From Clostridia bacterium (lineage in GTDB: Bacteria; Bacillota; Clostridia; Oscillospirales; UBA644), in the NCBI GenBank assembly GCA_017424085.1, contig JAFPBP010000228.1, forward strand, positions 1 to 8,130: a DNA stretch of 8,130 nt, in the 5' to 3' direction. The notes beneath the pieces were generated by a model. That model saw only the letters and a list, made by a program, of their open reading frames with translations, did no database searches and was not told where the DNA came from. This document shows, piece after piece, positions 7,516-8,130 of this stretch. The translations under genes and the position numbers were made by a program. How positions within the stretch are numbered: the first letter of the stretch is position 1; the number at the start of each line of letters is the position of its first letter.

Positions 7516-8130
7516 CTCGGCGTTGATGCGGTAGAGCTTCAGATATTCAATCCCGCTGTGCCGAAGGGTGAGACCATGGCAAGCTATGCCAAAGCCCTGC
7601 ACACTTACGCAGTTGAAAAAGGACTTGAGGTGCCGATCTTTACGGTGGATTCCTGCCTGTATTGCGCGGAGCCCGAAAAGGAGCTTGAAAGGCTTTGCTC
7701 AATGGTGGATATTGCAAGCGAGCTTGGAATTCCGCTTATGCGATTTGACATCGCATACAAATTTATAGGTGACGAGCCTTCTAAATCTCCCAAAAAGGTC
7801 ATTGAGATCGCCGCGCCTTACGTCCGTCGTCTTGCTGATTATGCAAAAGAGAAGGGAGTTAAGGTCTGCTCCGAGAATCACGGAAGAATTATGCAGGACA
7901 GCTACCGCGTTGAAGAATTGATGTATCAGGTAGACCACGAAAATTACGGTCTGCTTTGCGACATCGGAAACTTCAGCGGTGTAGACGAGGACTGCGCTAC
8001 GGCGGTATCCAAGCTACTTCCGCATATCTGCTTCGTTCACGCAAAGGATTCCTTTATAAAAAGCGGTATGACATACGACCCCGGAAAAGGCTACAACAGA
8101 ACGAGAGGCGGCAACTTCCGCCGCTCCACC
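7453..8130 (+). CDS. Xylose-isomerase-like TIM-barrel sugar isomerase/epimerase (partial at both ends)
   Basis: The frame is open from a stop at 7435-7437 to the window edge. From about 7485 it reads as a sugar phosphate isomerase/epimerase-type barrel: VIDTIKALGVDAVELQIFNP near the first strands, ENHG with the likely metal-ligand Glu at 7873-7875, LCDIGN with Asp at 7960-7962, and FVHAKDSF with His at 8038-8040 and Lys at 8044-8046. These are the metal and active-site blocks of the AP-endonuclease-2/xylose-isomerase superfamily. The last conserved acidic block lies beyond the edge. The start is not supported: ATG 7453 has no ribosome binding site, and 30 or more N-terminal residues expected before this helix are missing. 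The substrate cannot be told. The 5' region is antisense to the truncated leftward gene, so the upstream part was probably lost at a junction. Confidence 0.8.
   Translation, partial: MRNCFTHSGEQPYQVIDTIKALGVDAVELQIFNPAVPKGETMASYAKALHTYAVEKGLEVPIFTVDSCLYCAEPEKELERLCSMVDIASELGIPLMRFDIAYKFIGDEPSKSPKKVIEIAAPYVRRLADYAKEKGVKVCSENHGRIMQDSYRVEELMYQVDHENYGLLCDIGNFSGVDEDCATAVSKLLPHICFVHAKDSFIKSGMTYDPGKGYNRTRGGNFRRST

Overview
The window looks like chromosomal DNA of a Gram-positive anaerobe of the class Clostridia, probably a gut member of the Oscillospiraceae/Ruminococcaceae type. The signs are strong purine-rich AAGGAGG-type ribosome binding sites, near-consensus TTGACA/TATAAT promoters with 17-base spacers, a tRNA-sensing T-box leader in front of thrS, and an AraC-controlled glycoside hydrolase. 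Bases 1 to about 6020 are fairly GC-rich and uniform. From about 6050 to 7080 the sequence is clearly AT-rich, and the right end has a third, mixed composition. No host species can be named from this alone.

Left part (1-3022): a sugar-utilisation locus. A clan GH-A glycoside hydrolase (GH39-like, cytoplasmic, cut only at its last few residues by the window edge) runs leftward. It diverges from an AraC-family regulator, which is followed after 12 bases by a two-helix membrane protein of unknown function. The 146-base divergent region holds a perfect consensus promoter for the regulator and two inverted repeats whose centres lie about 42 bases apart.

Centre (3023-6021): thrS, encoding threonyl-tRNA synthetase, preceded by its own promoter and a complete T-box leader. 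The leader shows an ACC threonine specifier, a TGGA bulge and mutually exclusive antiterminator and terminator hairpins. The synthetase is short (587 residues) and lacks the N-terminal TGS domain, but keeps the editing and catalytic residues. Next comes a DUF4886/SGNH-type hydrolase, closed by a strong hairpin terminator at 5985-6018.

Right part (6022-8130): an atypical region. A 21-base sequence forming the right half of that terminator recurs exactly at 7160-7180. Between the copies is an AT-rich, leftward lipoprotein gene (PepSY-like) with a possible overlapping small membrane protein at its 3' end. Beyond the second copy is the 3' part of another leftward gene. This runs head-on, in the antisense frame, into a rightward xylose-isomerase-like TIM-barrel gene that lacks a credible start. 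This implies a rearrangement breakpoint or an assembly join at about 7440-7515. The most unusual material is here. I do not see a recognisable defence system, transposase, CRISPR array or tRNA gene.
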